Shown here one piece after another: positions 44,494 to 53,088 of a DNA stretch of 64,000 nt. A program made the translations under genes and the position numbers. Every line of letters starts with the position of its first letter. Position 1 is the first letter of the stretch. The DNA lies in assembly GCA_947630325.1 (NCBI GenBank), contig CANRHB010000005.1, positions 1 to 64,000 on the forward strand, written 5' to 3'. Below the pieces are notes generated by a model that searched no databases, was not told the origin of the DNA, and saw only the letters and a list, made by a program, of their open reading frames with translations. This DNA is from an uncultured Clostridia bacterium (lineage in GTDB: Bacteria; Bacillota; Clostridia; Christensenellales; Borkfalkiaceae).

Positions 44494-47400
44494 ATGAAAA
44501 GAAGATGGCTGATCGCAATAGCTTCACTCGCTATGGCAATCACGTTTGTGTTCGGCGTTACGGCCTGCAAAGACAGCAAGTCGGACGAAGAGATCGCACA
44601 AACGGCGATCAACATGCTCGACAGTCTTTACCTCAAAGACGGAGAAGTTAAGAACTACGAAACGCCCGATAACTTTAACGTTCTCGGACAAGTCAACGTA
44701 GACGGCACGGTCTATCCCGTGAAGTGGACGCCGACCGCAAAGACCGAAAACGTCAATATCGCCGAGTGTGTTACCATAGGCGAGGTAGACAGCAAGGGTC
44801 AGGTCACGGTCGGGATCACGCGTAAAACGGTAGACGTGGAGTATACGCTCACGGCTTCCGTCACCGCAGGAAAGGCGGAAAAGAGCACGCAATACACCCA
44901 CAAGATCCCGAAGAAGTCGTCGGAGGACGCTGTCACCGCCACGCTTTCTTTCGCAACGGCGGACGCTCGCGTTTCTCAAACGACAACTCAGCAGGTCTGG
45001 AAGCAGAACGGCATTACCTTCACCAACGATAAGGCAAGCAGTTCAAACGACATCATCGACAGTAAGAATCCCGTTCGTTTGTATAAGGGCTCCAAGGTTA
45101 CGATCGAGTTCCCCGGCATCAGAAAGATCGATTTCCACAGCGCAGACGATCAGTATAAATACTATACGAACCTGAAGGGCAATCTTGCCGCCGCTTTCTC
45201 CGAAAGCGAACTCTCGTTCGACGATGAAAACTTTGTTGCCAGCCTCACGCTTGCTAATCCCTCGGATAAAGTCGAGTTCACCTGCTCCGCAGGACAGGCG
45301 CGCTTGTTCTCCATCGACGTTGAAGGCAAGGAAGGCGGTTTGAGCGACGCCGAAAAACTTGCTGCGGCGAAGGACACTTTGAAACTCGCGCAGACCAACT
45401 ACTTTATGGTCGATAACGTCACCCTTCCCGCCACACATTCTGACGCAACGGTCACTTGGGAACTCAAAGACGCTTCCGAGAACGTCGCCGTTGAAAGCGG
45501 AGTTCTCAAAGTGAAATCGCTTCCCGCCGCCGAGACGGAGGTCACCCTCGTCGCTCATCTCAAATTGAATGAAGAGACTGCGGATAAAGAAGTGAAGATC
45601 AAACTTCTTCCCACTCCTACCCTGACGGGCGAAGGCACCGAAGCGAAACCTTATTCCGCTTCCGAGGCAAATGCGATCGCAAAACTTGTTGACGCCGATG
45701 GTTTCTTCTCGCTTGCAGGCGCGGCAAAGGCTGTCTATATCCACGGCTATGTCATCGACCTTGTAGGTGACGACAAAGGCGTTGTTTGGAACAGCGATTA
45801 CAATAACTGGACGAATGTCTACATTGCCGATAGCAAGACGGCTACAAAAGACGATGCAAACTCGCTTCTTGTTTACCGCATTGTAGCCGACGGGACCATC
45901 CTCGCAAAAGAAGAGAACGCTCTCAAAGTGGGCGCGGAGATCACCCTCGTCGGTTACTTGCAGAATTATAGAGGCAATACGCCCGAAGTTGCGGCCTATG
46001 GCAGCAACAACGTTACGGCGACGAAGTATACTTATGTCGATAATAGAACTCCCGCAGAAAAGGTTGCAGACGCTTTGAAAGCCGTTTCCGCAACAATGAC
46101 CGTCTCCGCGACGGGCGAGACCCCGCTTCCCGCTACAACGGAACCCGACGTCACCTTTACGTGGGCTTTGAAACAGGGCGAAACCCTTCCCGAAGGCACA
46201 ACGTTTGCAAGCAATAAACTCACCGTCACCAAACTTCCCGCAACGGATACTACCGTGAAGTTCGTTGTCACCGCAACCTGCGGCACCGAGACCTTGACGA
46301 ACAACACCAAGGAAGTCGCCGTCACCATCAAGGCGGAAGGTTCTCAGCCTCAGCCGAGCGGTGATCTTGCCCTCACAGGCGAAAAAATGAAAACTGCTTT
46401 GGAGGGTAAGTCGGGCTATCAAACGGGTACGTTCACCATTGATGGTGTTTCGGTCGAGATCAAGGACGTTATGGCGAGTACCGATCTCTATGATTCGAGC
46501 AAAACCGACGACAACAAATATACCGAAACCGGTATGACCTTTATCCAGTTCAAAAAGGACACCGGTTCGCTGAAGGTCAAGGGTACATTCACGCAGATCA
46601 CGGTAGTCATGCTCACCAACTATGCGTATGCAGACGCGAACAAACTGCCCATTAAGGTCGGTACGACCACTCTCACCGAAGCAAGCCACACGGAAGCCTC
46701 TGCTAATTTCCAGATTGCAGGCAAAGATTACTACTTGTATACGATCGTATACAATGTCACTACGCCCGGCGAACAGACCATTGAATTTGGTGGCGTGAGT
46801 AACGCGATGTACATTCCCTCCATTACCCTCAAGGGTACGGCTTCGCAGGGTGGGACCGAACCTCCCGCAGAAGAAGGAGTTCTTTACACGCTCTCCACTG
46901 CGACGGCAGGTCAAAATACCAACTATGCCGGGAATGAGGATGTTGAAGTGGACGGCGTTACTTGGAACATCGAGGGCAACGCCGCTATGAATCCTTGGCG
47001 TTTCGGCGGTAAGAACTTGTCCGCGCAAGACCGCAAACTCACCGGCAAAACCGCGATCAACGGCACCGTGAAGCAGGTCGTTATCACCTTCGGCACTGCT
47101 AACCTCACCGTGAACAAGGTCACTTTCAATGTGTTCTCGTCCGATCCCACCGCAGAGGGCGCAACGGCGGTCTTTACCAAAGAGGTTACCTTCTCGGCTG
47201 CGGAAGCTGTTACGGTAGACGCGCCCGACACCGGCTGGACGAATTGCTTCTATCAGCTCGTTTTCAACGTCACGAACGATACAAAAGACAACAAATACGT
47301 TACTGTCTCCACGATCGTATTCCGCAGCGAAGGCAGCGGCAGTGTTGCCCCTCAGCCTACGCATGACGGCACTGCGGAGAATCCCTTCACGCCGAGCGAA

Positions 47401-48573
47401 GCTGTTGCCTATGGCAAGCAGAACTTGGCGACGAATGGCGCAACGACGACGACAGAAGTCTATGTGAAGGGTTATGTCATTGATGTAGGTTCATGGAAAG
47501 GCACTTATTGGCAGTATGTCTATATCGCGGACGACCTCAATGCCAAAACAAGCCAGCTTGACGTTGTGATCGAAGTCTATAAACTGTATCCCGACAGCAC
47601 AAATCTTATTCTCTCGGGCGACCTTATCAAGGGCAGGGAGATCACCGTTCACGGTTATTTAAAGAATTTTACGTCGGGAAGCGGCGATAAGGCCAAGACG
47701 ACCTATGAGTTCGATGATTACAAAAAGGACAACGACACCGTACACCCCGTTGCTTCCTTTGCAAGCGCCTTGACGCGTGATGAAAAGTTAGCCTTGGCAA
47801 AGACGGCGGTCGGCGATTTGGCGAGCGACGACGTGATCGCCGGGTTCAACCTTCCCGCAGTCACGATTTCCGGCGTTTCGTATGCTTGGACGGTTACGCC
47901 CACCACGTATGCACAGATCGTCACCGAGCAGAACGTGTCTAAGTTGCAGATCACCCGCCCGGAAAACGGCACGGGCAACCAAAAGGTCACCCTTTCGTTG
48001 ACGATCACCTGCGACGGGACGGCAGAGCAAACGCCTTTGACGTGGGAGCTTACCATCAAGCAGAAGCCCTCTACCACGGTCGAAAGTGAATTGTATATCC
48101 TCCCCGCGGCTCATCAAACTTCCGGTTCCAATAACTCTTATACCGGGAACTGCGATGTAACGTACAATGGCGTTACTTGGAACATCGAAGGGAATTCTCA
48201 GTCCTCTCCTTGGCGTTTCGGCGGCAAGAGCCTTACCAATCCCACGGACCGCAAACTCACGGGCAAAACCGCCATTCAGGGGAAAGTCTCTAAAGTTCTT
48301 CTTACACTGACCGACGGCGGAGGCATTACTGTCAACAGCGTTACCTTGAACGTCTACAAGACCGATCCTACGGCCGCAGGCGCGACGGCGACATATACCA
48401 AGTCCGTGACCACTTATACCAAAGATCAAACCATTACGTTTGAGGCGGGCGCAGACGAAGATTGGACGAATTGCTACTTTGAGATCGTCTTTAATGTAAC
48501 CGTCACCGGCTCAAGCAACAAATACGTTGCTATTAGCAATCTCGAATTCAAGGGCACGGCAGTAGCAGAGTAA
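44494..48573 (+). CDS. Giant lipoprotein with repeated OB-fold-like modules
   Basis: 1359 residues. Lipobox VTAC (C25). Two OB-fold-like modules: about 375-520 (EGTEAKPYSASEANAIAKL, YIHGYVIDL, VYIADS, ITLVGYLQNY) and about 957-1085 (DGTAENPFTPSEAVAYGK, VYVKGYVIDV, VYIADD, ITVHGYLKNF). A third duplicated unit of about 160 residues occurs at about 795-955 and 1198-1359 (VTWNIEGN, PWRFGGK, DRKLTGKTAI, WTNCFYQLVFNV / WTNCYFEIVFNV). Atrophied Ig-like modules with LPA/TWAL patterns lie between. No enzyme motif. Likely captures nucleic acid or glycan at the surface for the ABC system. Good AAAGGAG ribosome site. Confidence 0.8.
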   Translation: MKRRWLIAIASLAMAITFVFGVTACKDSKSDEEIAQTAINMLDSLYLKDGEVKNYETPDNFNVLGQVNVDGTVYPVKWTPTAKTENVNIAECVTIGEVDSKGQVTVGITRKTVDVEYTLTASVTAGKAEKSTQYTHKIPKKSSEDAVTATLSFATADARVSQTTTQQVWKQNGITFTNDKASSSNDIIDSKNPVRLYKGSKVTIEFPGIRKIDFHSADDQYKYYTNLKGNLAAAFSESELSFDDENFVASLTLANPSDKVEFTCSAGQARLFSIDVEGKEGGLSDAEKLAAAKDTLKLAQTNYFMVDNVTLPATHSDATVTWELKDASENVAVESGVLKVKSLPAAETEVTLVAHLKLNEETADKEVKIKLLPTPTLTGEGTEAKPYSASEANAIAKLVDADGFFSLAGAAKAVYIHGYVIDLVGDDKGVVWNSDYNNWTNVYIADSKTATKDDANSLLVYRIVADGTILAKEENALKVGAEITLVGYLQNYRGNTPEVAAYGSNNVTATKYTYVDNRTPAEKVADALKAVSATMTVSATGETPLPATTEPDVTFTWALKQGETLPEGTTFASNKLTVTKLPATDTTVKFVVTATCGTETLTNNTKEVAVTIKAEGSQPQPSGDLALTGEKMKTALEGKSGYQTGTFTIDGVSVEIKDVMASTDLYDSSKTDDNKYTETGMTFIQFKKDTGSLKVKGTFTQITVVMLTNYAYADANKLPIKVGTTTLTEASHTEASANFQIAGKDYYLYTIVYNVTTPGEQTIEFGGVSNAMYIPSITLKGTASQGGTEPPAEEGVLYTLSTATAGQNTNYAGNEDVEVDGVTWNIEGNAAMNPWRFGGKNLSAQDRKLTGKTAINGTVKQVVITFGTANLTVNKVTFNVFSSDPTAEGATAVFTKEVTFSAAEAVTVDAPDTGWTNCFYQLVFNVTNDTKDNKYVTVSTIVFRSEGSGSVAPQPTHDGTAENPFTPSEAVAYGKQNLATNGATTTTEVYVKGYVIDVGSWKGTYWQYVYIADDLNAKTSQLDVVIEVYKLYPDSTNLILSGDLIKGREITVHGYLKNFTSGSGDKAKTTYEFDDYKKDNDTVHPVASFASALTRDEKLALAKTAVGDLASDDVIAGFNLPAVTISGVSYAWTVTPTTYAQIVTEQNVSKLQITRPENGTGNQKVTLSLTITCDGTAEQTPLTWELTIKQKPSTTVESELYILPAAHQTSGSNNSYTGNCDVTYNGVTWNIEGNSQSSPWRFGGKSLTNPTDRKLTGKTAIQGKVSKVLLTLTDGGGITVNSVTLNVYKTDPTAAGATATYTKSVTTYTKDQTITFEAGADEDWTNCYFEIVFNVTVTGSSNKYVAISNLEFKGTAVAE

Positions 48574-48606
48574 ACCAAAATTCGGTAAACTGTAATTCGG
48601 TAAACC

Positions 48607-48644
48607 AAAAATCGGACCTTTCCTTTCGGAAAGGCCCGATTTTT
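48607..48644 (+). terminator. Strong terminator ending the ABC/nuclease operon
   Basis: Seventeen-base arms (AAAAATCGG-A-CCTTTCC with GGAAAGG-C-CCGATTTTT), one mismatch, loop TTTC, T-rich 3' side. Confidence 0.93.
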
Positions 48645-48703
48645 GTGTGTAAAGGTGATTCTTGGCTCCCCTGTAGGGGATTTGGCGCGCACGTTCTAAA
48701 AAT

Positions 48704-48796
48704 GTCATTTCGAGCGTAGTCGAGAAATCTCTACCTCATTTTTACATTATGCGAGATTTCTCCACGCGCTTCGCTTGGTCGAAATGACAGAATTGA
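48704..48796 (+). repeat. Family B inverted repeat, copy 4
   Basis: AATGTCATTTCGAGCGTAGTC...GAAATCTCTACC ... GAGATTTCTCCACGCG ... GGTCGAAATGACAGA. The shortest, cleanest copy, about 93 bases with matching ends. Confidence 0.85.
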
Positions 48797-48797
48797 A

Positions 48798-48956
48798 CCC
48801 TTGGCTCCCGCGTCAGCGGGTGGTGGGGGTTGACTTGGCGCCCCTGTAGGGGAGCTGTCGAGGCACCGGCCGAGACTGAGGGGTTTTTTAGAAAGCCTTG
48901 TTAAAACCCTTTCCTCCGCTTCGCGGGTACTTTCCCTAAAAGGGACAGCGAGGAAG
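48798..48956 (+). repeat. Family A intergenic repeat, copy 4 (diverged)
   Basis: CTTGGCGCCCCTGTAGGGG, GAGCTGTCG, ACTGAGGGGTTTTTT, TTAAAACCCTTTCC and ACTTTCCCTAAAAGGGACAG. The GTCGCGC/GCGCGAC hairpin is replaced by a GCCGGTGCC-like variant. A C/G-rich tail continues to about 49010. Confidence 0.8.
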
Positions 48957-49017
48957 CCCCCACCTGTCTCACTGCGTTCGCCACCCGCCCCCATAAATGG
49001 GGGCAGGTCATATGCGA

Positions 49018-49180
49018 AACGCCATTCTCAAATGTCATGTCGACCGAAGTGGAGACATCTCTATCGCATTACAATAAGGCGAGATTTCTCCACTCGCTTC
49101 GCTTGGTCGAAATGACAATAGAGAGAGTGTGCGGGTCGAAATGACATATTTAAGAACAGCGGGGCGAAATGACAAAGTAG
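49018..49180. repeat. Family B inverted repeat, copy 5
   Basis: AACGCCATTCTCAAATGTCATG left flank as at 6153, then GTGGAGACATCTCT, GAGATTTCTCCACTCG, GGTCGAAATGACAA and two further short AAATGACA arms. Confidence 0.75.
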
Positions 49181-49198
49181 AGACAGCTTTCGCGCTCT

Positions 49199-49921
49199 TC
49201 ACCCTACTTTTTGGGTGATGCGCGTAAGGGCGGGGAGGTCGGTCAAATCGTCGGTAAGGGGGGTCATCGAAATGTGCCCCGTCATGGTGGCGTCGGTGTC
49301 GAGTTCCAAATTCCGCGTGCCGTTATACAGACACACGAGGCGTGGCCGCACCATATCGCCCTCCAAAAAATCAAACGAGTCGCTGTAAATGGCAGGTCCC
49401 ATTCTCGTCACGAGAATTTCCTCCCCCTCGGCGGGGAAGTTCACGTTCACAATCTGCGCAAAGTCGAACATCCTGCGCCGCCCGATTTCCTCATACACCC
49501 TGTTGAGGTTCTTCACCGCGTTGTCGAAGGAGAGGAACGCCGCAGAGAAGGCGATGGAGCGAATGCCCTGCTCCGCCGCCTCGAAGCACGCCGCCACCGT
49601 GCCCGAATAGTGGATATCCGCGCCGAGGTTGGGCCCGCAGTTGATGCCCGAGATCACGAGGTCGAACTGCTTTTTCATGCCGAGCACGGCGACCCGCACG
49701 CAGTCGGCGGGGGTGGAATCGACGCTGTACGCCTCGATTTCGCCGAACAGGTCCCGCTTTTTCACCTCGTAATTGTTATGAATTTCGATGGAGCGGCTCT
49801 TTGCACTCTGCTGCACCTTAGGCGCAAACACGCACACTTCGCCCAAATTCTTCGCCCAATCTACAAGAAGGCGCAAGCCCTCCGCCTCGATGCCGTCGTC
49901 GTTCGTCAAAAGAATTCTCAT
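49199..49921 (-). CDS. surE: 5'/3'-nucleotidase SurE
   Basis: 240 residues. Metal-dependent nucleoside monophosphate phosphatase, cytosolic. MRILLTNDDGIEAEGL with the metal-binding NDD (7-9), VQQSAKSRSIE, and SGINCGPNLGADIHYSGTVA (about 91-110) are family signatures. Third gene of a minus-strand operon; its ATG overlaps the stop of the preceding phosphoesterase (ATGA). Converts the mononucleotides released by oligonucleases into nucleosides, consistent with its neighbours. Confidence 0.96.
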   Translation of the reverse strand: MRILLTNDDGIEAEGLRLLVDWAKNLGEVCVFAPKVQQSAKSRSIEIHNNYEVKKRDLFGEIEAYSVDSTPADCVRVAVLGMKKQFDLVISGINCGPNLGADIHYSGTVAACFEAAEQGIRSIAFSAAFLSFDNAVKNLNRVYEEIGRRRMFDFAQIVNVNFPAEGEEILVTRMGPAIYSDSFDFLEGDMVRPRLVCLYNGTRNLELDTDATMTGHISMTPLTDDLTDLPALTRITQKVG

Positions 49922-50898
49922 ATCAGGTCCTCATGCGTCGCTTTATATTCCCCGAGGAGTTTGTCGGCGTCCTCAATGAGCGCGTACATCTCCTCCTCCG
50001 AATACACCGTCGCGCCCGCCGCCATGTTGTGCCCGCCGCCGTGATACTTGATGGCGAGGTCGTTGATCCCGAGGAAACGGGAGCGCAGGCGCACGCGGAT
50101 GTTCTTCTCCTTCATATTCTCGATAAACGCCACCCAGATGAGACTGCCCTTAATGTCCGAAAGTTCGCCCACCACGCTACTTGCCTCCTCCAGGGTCAGC
50201 CCGAATTGTTCCTGCGTGGCCTTGTCCATATAGATATAGGCGACCCCATGCTTTGTGATGGTAAGGTGTTCATACACATAGGCTTTGAGTTTGAACGCCG
50301 AAAACTCCTCCACATAGAGGTGGGCGAAGAGGGTCTCGTAGTCCACGCCGCAGTCGAGGAGCGCGCCCGCAAGCCGCAACGTCTCGCCCTTCACCCCCTC
50401 AAAGCGGAACCTGCCGCTGTCCGTCACCATGCCCATGTACACAAAGGTCGCGGCCTCGGGGGTCATCTTCAAGCGGTCCTTGAAGGTAAGGTAGAAGTCG
50501 GCGATCATCTCGCAGGCGGAGGAGCGGAAATCTTCCACCCAATTCAAATCGCCGTAAGGATCCGCCTCGATGTGGTGGTCGATCTTGACGATCTCCTTCG
50601 CCAACGAATATTTGCTGTTGGAAATGCGCTTGCGCGTGCCCGTGTCGATGACGATGAGAAGGGCGTTTGCATACACCTCGTCCTCAATCGCGTCCTCGCC
50701 GCCGCAGAAGGAGAGATAGTCCGAAAAGTCCTCGTCCACGAGGTAGATGTTCTTTTCGGGATAGGTATCTTTGAGAAGTTTTACAAAGCCCTTGGTGGAA
50801 CCCACCGCGTCGCCGTCGGGGCGGATGTGCCGCGAGACGACGATGGTTTGATAGCTCTCGATCTTTTCCAGAATTTTTAATTTGATTTCTTCGTTCAT
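49918..50898 (-). CDS. DHH family phosphoesterase, NrnA-like (second paralog)
   Basis: 326 residues. DHH-DHHA1 fold. Motif II HIRPDGDAVGS (about 23-33), DTGT near 87, KIDHHIE (about 106-112), and GGGHNMAAGA (about 293-302) in the DHHA1 domain. NrnA-type enzymes degrade 2-5 nt RNA oligomers and dephosphorylate pAp; GdpP/PdeA-like relatives cleave cyclic dinucleotides but need extra domains absent here. ATG overlaps the preceding paralog's stop by four bases. About 30-40% similar by eye to that paralog. Confidence 0.88.
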   Translation of the reverse strand: MNEEIKLKILEKIESYQTIVVSRHIRPDGDAVGSTKGFVKLLKDTYPEKNIYLVDEDFSDYLSFCGGEDAIEDEVYANALLIVIDTGTRKRISNSKYSLAKEIVKIDHHIEADPYGDLNWVEDFRSSACEMIADFYLTFKDRLKMTPEAATFVYMGMVTDSGRFRFEGVKGETLRLAGALLDCGVDYETLFAHLYVEEFSAFKLKAYVYEHLTITKHGVAYIYMDKATQEQFGLTLEEASSVVGELSDIKGSLIWVAFIENMKEKNIRVRLRSRFLGINDLAIKYHGGGHNMAAGATVYSEEEMYALIEDADKLLGEYKATHEDLI

Positions 50899-51842
50899 AC
50901 TGCCTCCGTTGCGCCGAGCGCATTCAAATCATCCAAAAGTTTCATGGCGGTCTCCCTGTCGGGAACGGTGCACCCGCTCGCCTTCTTGTGCCCGCCGCCG
51001 CCGTACTTCACGGCAATGGGGTTGATGTTATAGCGATTGCTTCTCAGTTCCACATGCACGCCGTCGTCCCCCTCGGTGAAGTTCACCCAAATGAATACTC
51101 CCTTGATGTCGCGCATGAGGCTTACAAGCCCAGAAGAGACCACAGGGGCGGCGTCGCTTCCCTCGGGGAGATCCTCCTTCGCCGTGTAGATGTAGGCGAC
51201 GTTGTTGGAGGTGAATTGTATCTTGTGCATATTGTCCGCCCGCTCAATGATCTCCGCAAAGTCCTCGGCGTACAGGTTGTAGTAGAGGGTGTTGAGGTCG
51301 ATGGGCTGGGAGAGGAGGAACGCCGCAAGTTCAAAGGTGCGCGCGGTGGTGGAGTCGAAGGAAAATCTGCCGCTGTCCGTCACCATGCCCATGTAGAGGG
51401 CGGTCGCGGAGGAAGGGGAGAGGCGGAGTTTACAGCACTTTGCAAACATCGTCACCACGCCGCACGCGCTCTCATAGGTGCTCTCCACAATGTCGAGGTC
51501 GGCGATCTGTTCGCAGTAGAGGTGGTGGTCGAAGCGCAACGTCTTCTCGGCGAGTTTGTAGCGATCGTCGCAGATGAGGCGGGAGGAACCGCAGTCGAGG
51601 ATCACCGCAAGCGCGCCCTTGTAGCAGTCGTCGGGGATCTCGTCGAACTGCACCTCCACAAAGGGGAAGCGGGTCGCAACGTCGCCCACCATGTAAACTT
51701 TTTTGTCGGGGAAGTTGTCCTTGATGAGATGATACAGCCCCATCTGGCTGCCCAGCGCGTCTCCGTCGGGGTGCGCATGGCGGTGAATGATGATCGTGTG
51801 ATATTTTTTGATCAATTTCAGTGCTTCCTTGAACTTTTTCAC
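50895..51842 (-). CDS. DHH family phosphoesterase, NrnA-like (first paralog)
   Basis: 315 residues from GTG 51842. Motifs HRHAHPDGDALGSQ (about 19-32), LDCGSS, RFDHHLYCEQ and GGGHKKASGCT (about 287-297). Likely nano-RNase / pAp phosphatase. The start GTG 51842 is chosen because AAAGGAG lies six bases upstream; an in-frame GTG at 51887 would add 15 unconserved residues and overlap the -10 box. First gene of the operon with the second paralog and surE. Confidence 0.88.
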   Translation of the reverse strand: MKKFKEALKLIKKYHTIIIHRHAHPDGDALGSQMGLYHLIKDNFPDKKVYMVGDVATRFPFVEVQFDEIPDDCYKGALAVILDCGSSRLICDDRYKLAEKTLRFDHHLYCEQIADLDIVESTYESACGVVTMFAKCCKLRLSPSSATALYMGMVTDSGRFSFDSTTARTFELAAFLLSQPIDLNTLYYNLYAEDFAEIIERADNMHKIQFTSNNVAYIYTAKEDLPEGSDAAPVVSSGLVSLMRDIKGVFIWVNFTEGDDGVHVELRSNRYNINPIAVKYGGGGHKKASGCTVPDRETAMKLLDDLNALGATEAV

Positions 51843-51877
51843 AGTTTGCTCCTTTTTTTGTGAGATTCGAGAAAATG

Positions 51878-51906
51878 ATTGTACCACATTTACATTTATT
51901 TGTCAA
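51878..51906 (-). promoter_or_regulatory. Promoter of the DHH-DHH-surE operon
   Basis: Minus strand: -35 TTGACA (51906-51901), 17 bases, -10 TACAAT (51883-51878). Confidence 0.88.
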
Positions 51907-51923
51907 CCCCTTCTCATTCCCAC

Positions 51924-51952
51924 TTGACAAGTCGCCTGAAGGAATGTATAAT
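51924..51952 (+). promoter_or_regulatory. Consensus promoter of the HAD/guanylate kinase gene
   Basis: TTGACA (51924-51929), 17 bases, TATAAT (51947-51952); back-to-back with the minus-strand promoter, with -35 boxes 17 bases apart. Confidence 0.92.
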
Positions 51953-51978
51953 AAAATTACCAAACAATGAGGTGAACT

Positions 51979-53088
51979 ATGAAAAAATACAGGATCCGCG
52001 TGGGACTTGACGTGGACGATACCCTCTATGAATGCAATTCTTATGCGGTAGACATCATCAACCGCCGCCATCCCGACGAGGAGCCCCTCAAGATCGAGGA
52101 GATCAAGAGTTGGGGCGGCGCGGAGCGGCACGGGGACGAGCGCATCGCCCTCTATTCGGATCCCGAGTTCGTCCGCTCCCAGCCCATCACCGAGGGCGCG
52201 CAGGAGTTCGTGAAAAAGCTGTCCGAGATCGCGGACGTGTTCTTTGTCACCGCCGTGCCCGCCCGCTGTATGAGCGCGAGGGCGGAGCGGCTCGTGAAGG
52301 ACTTCCCCGAGATCCCGCCCCAAAATATCATGATCGGCACCCGCAAGGACGTGCTCTCCCTCGACATCATGCTCGACGACGGCGCGCACAACATTTCGAG
52401 TTCCCGCGCCGCCTATCCCGTCCTCTTCCGCAAGCCGTGGAACGCCAATCTGTCCGGCCTGCTTTCGGTGAACAGCTACGACGACTTTCTGCATTTTTGC
52501 GAGATGGTGCGCAATTCCTTCGCCGAAAACTTCCCCAGCCTGTCCGAGGGGGGCGTGCTCTGCCTCGTGGGGCCGTCGGGTTCCTCCAAAACGGAGATCG
52601 CAAACGGGCTTACCGCGCTTGAGGGGTTCGAAAAGCCGCTCACTTCCACCACCCGCCCCCGCCGCAAGACGGAGGATGACGCCGCCTACCGCTTTATCAG
52701 CGAGGATCGCTTCATCCGCGAGATGAAGGAGGGGCACTACATCGAGACGACCGTCTACAGCGGTTATCACTTCGGCACCTCGGAAAAGGACATCGAGCCC
52801 ATTGTCAAGAGGGGTCATGTCGCCGTGCTTCCCATCGACATCTGCGGCGCCATCACCTTGAAAAATTTGTACCGCCAACGCGCCATGCTCGTGTTCACGC
52901 GCAGGGATCGCGCCGAGGCGATCAAGAGCATCATCAAGCGGGACATCGACATCGACGACAAGACGCGGCGCATCATGTCCCTCGACTTTGAGTACCGCAA
53001 CAGCGAGGTGTGCGACGTGGAGATCAACGTCGGGAACGACGTGGACGCGGCGGTCAAGCATATCGCCGAACTTGCAAGGCAAAAATAG
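51979..53088 (+). CDS. HAD 5'-nucleotidase-like domain fused to guanylate kinase
   Basis: 369 residues. N-terminal HAD domain (about 5-170) resembling 5'(3')-deoxyribonucleotidases: nucleophile motif DVDDT (11-15), motif II Thr near 91, motif IV MLDDG (131-135). C-terminal guanylate kinase (about 192-369): P-loop GPSGSSKT (198-205), GMP-binding TSTTRPRR (222-229) and Y-x-F, EGHYIETTVYSGYHFGT, plus the RDIDID/DFEYRN lid and end. Both active sites look intact, so it may interconvert or police (d)GMP: one domain dephosphorylates, the other phosphorylates. The AGGTGAA ribosome site and a consensus promoter precede it. Whether this is the cell's only Gmk cannot be told. Confidence 0.87.
   Translation: MKKYRIRVGLDVDDTLYECNSYAVDIINRRHPDEEPLKIEEIKSWGGAERHGDERIALYSDPEFVRSQPITEGAQEFVKKLSEIADVFFVTAVPARCMSARAERLVKDFPEIPPQNIMIGTRKDVLSLDIMLDDGAHNISSSRAAYPVLFRKPWNANLSGLLSVNSYDDFLHFCEMVRNSFAENFPSLSEGGVLCLVGPSGSSKTEIANGLTALEGFEKPLTSTTRPRRKTEDDAAYRFISEDRFIREMKEGHYIETTVYSGYHFGTSEKDIEPIVKRGHVAVLPIDICGAITLKNLYRQRAMLVFTRRDRAEAIKSIIKRDIDIDDKTRRIMSLDFEYRNSEVCDVEINVGNDVDAAVKHIAELARQK

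Larger units (their letters stand above)
48574..49198. other. Gene-free interval with terminator and repeats
   Basis: 625 bases. After the terminator: a family A fragment (48661-48698, CTTGGCTCCCCTGTAGGGG), a family B copy, a diverged full family A copy, and another family B copy ending just past the surE stop. Just before the terminator ATTCGGTAAAC occurs twice (48582-48605). No coding potential noticed. Confidence 0.8.

Noticed and set aside
45043..47364. Minus-strand open frame of 773 codons inside the 1359-residue lipoprotein
   Set aside because: Shadow of the plus-strand gene, lacking any recognisable domain or start signal.
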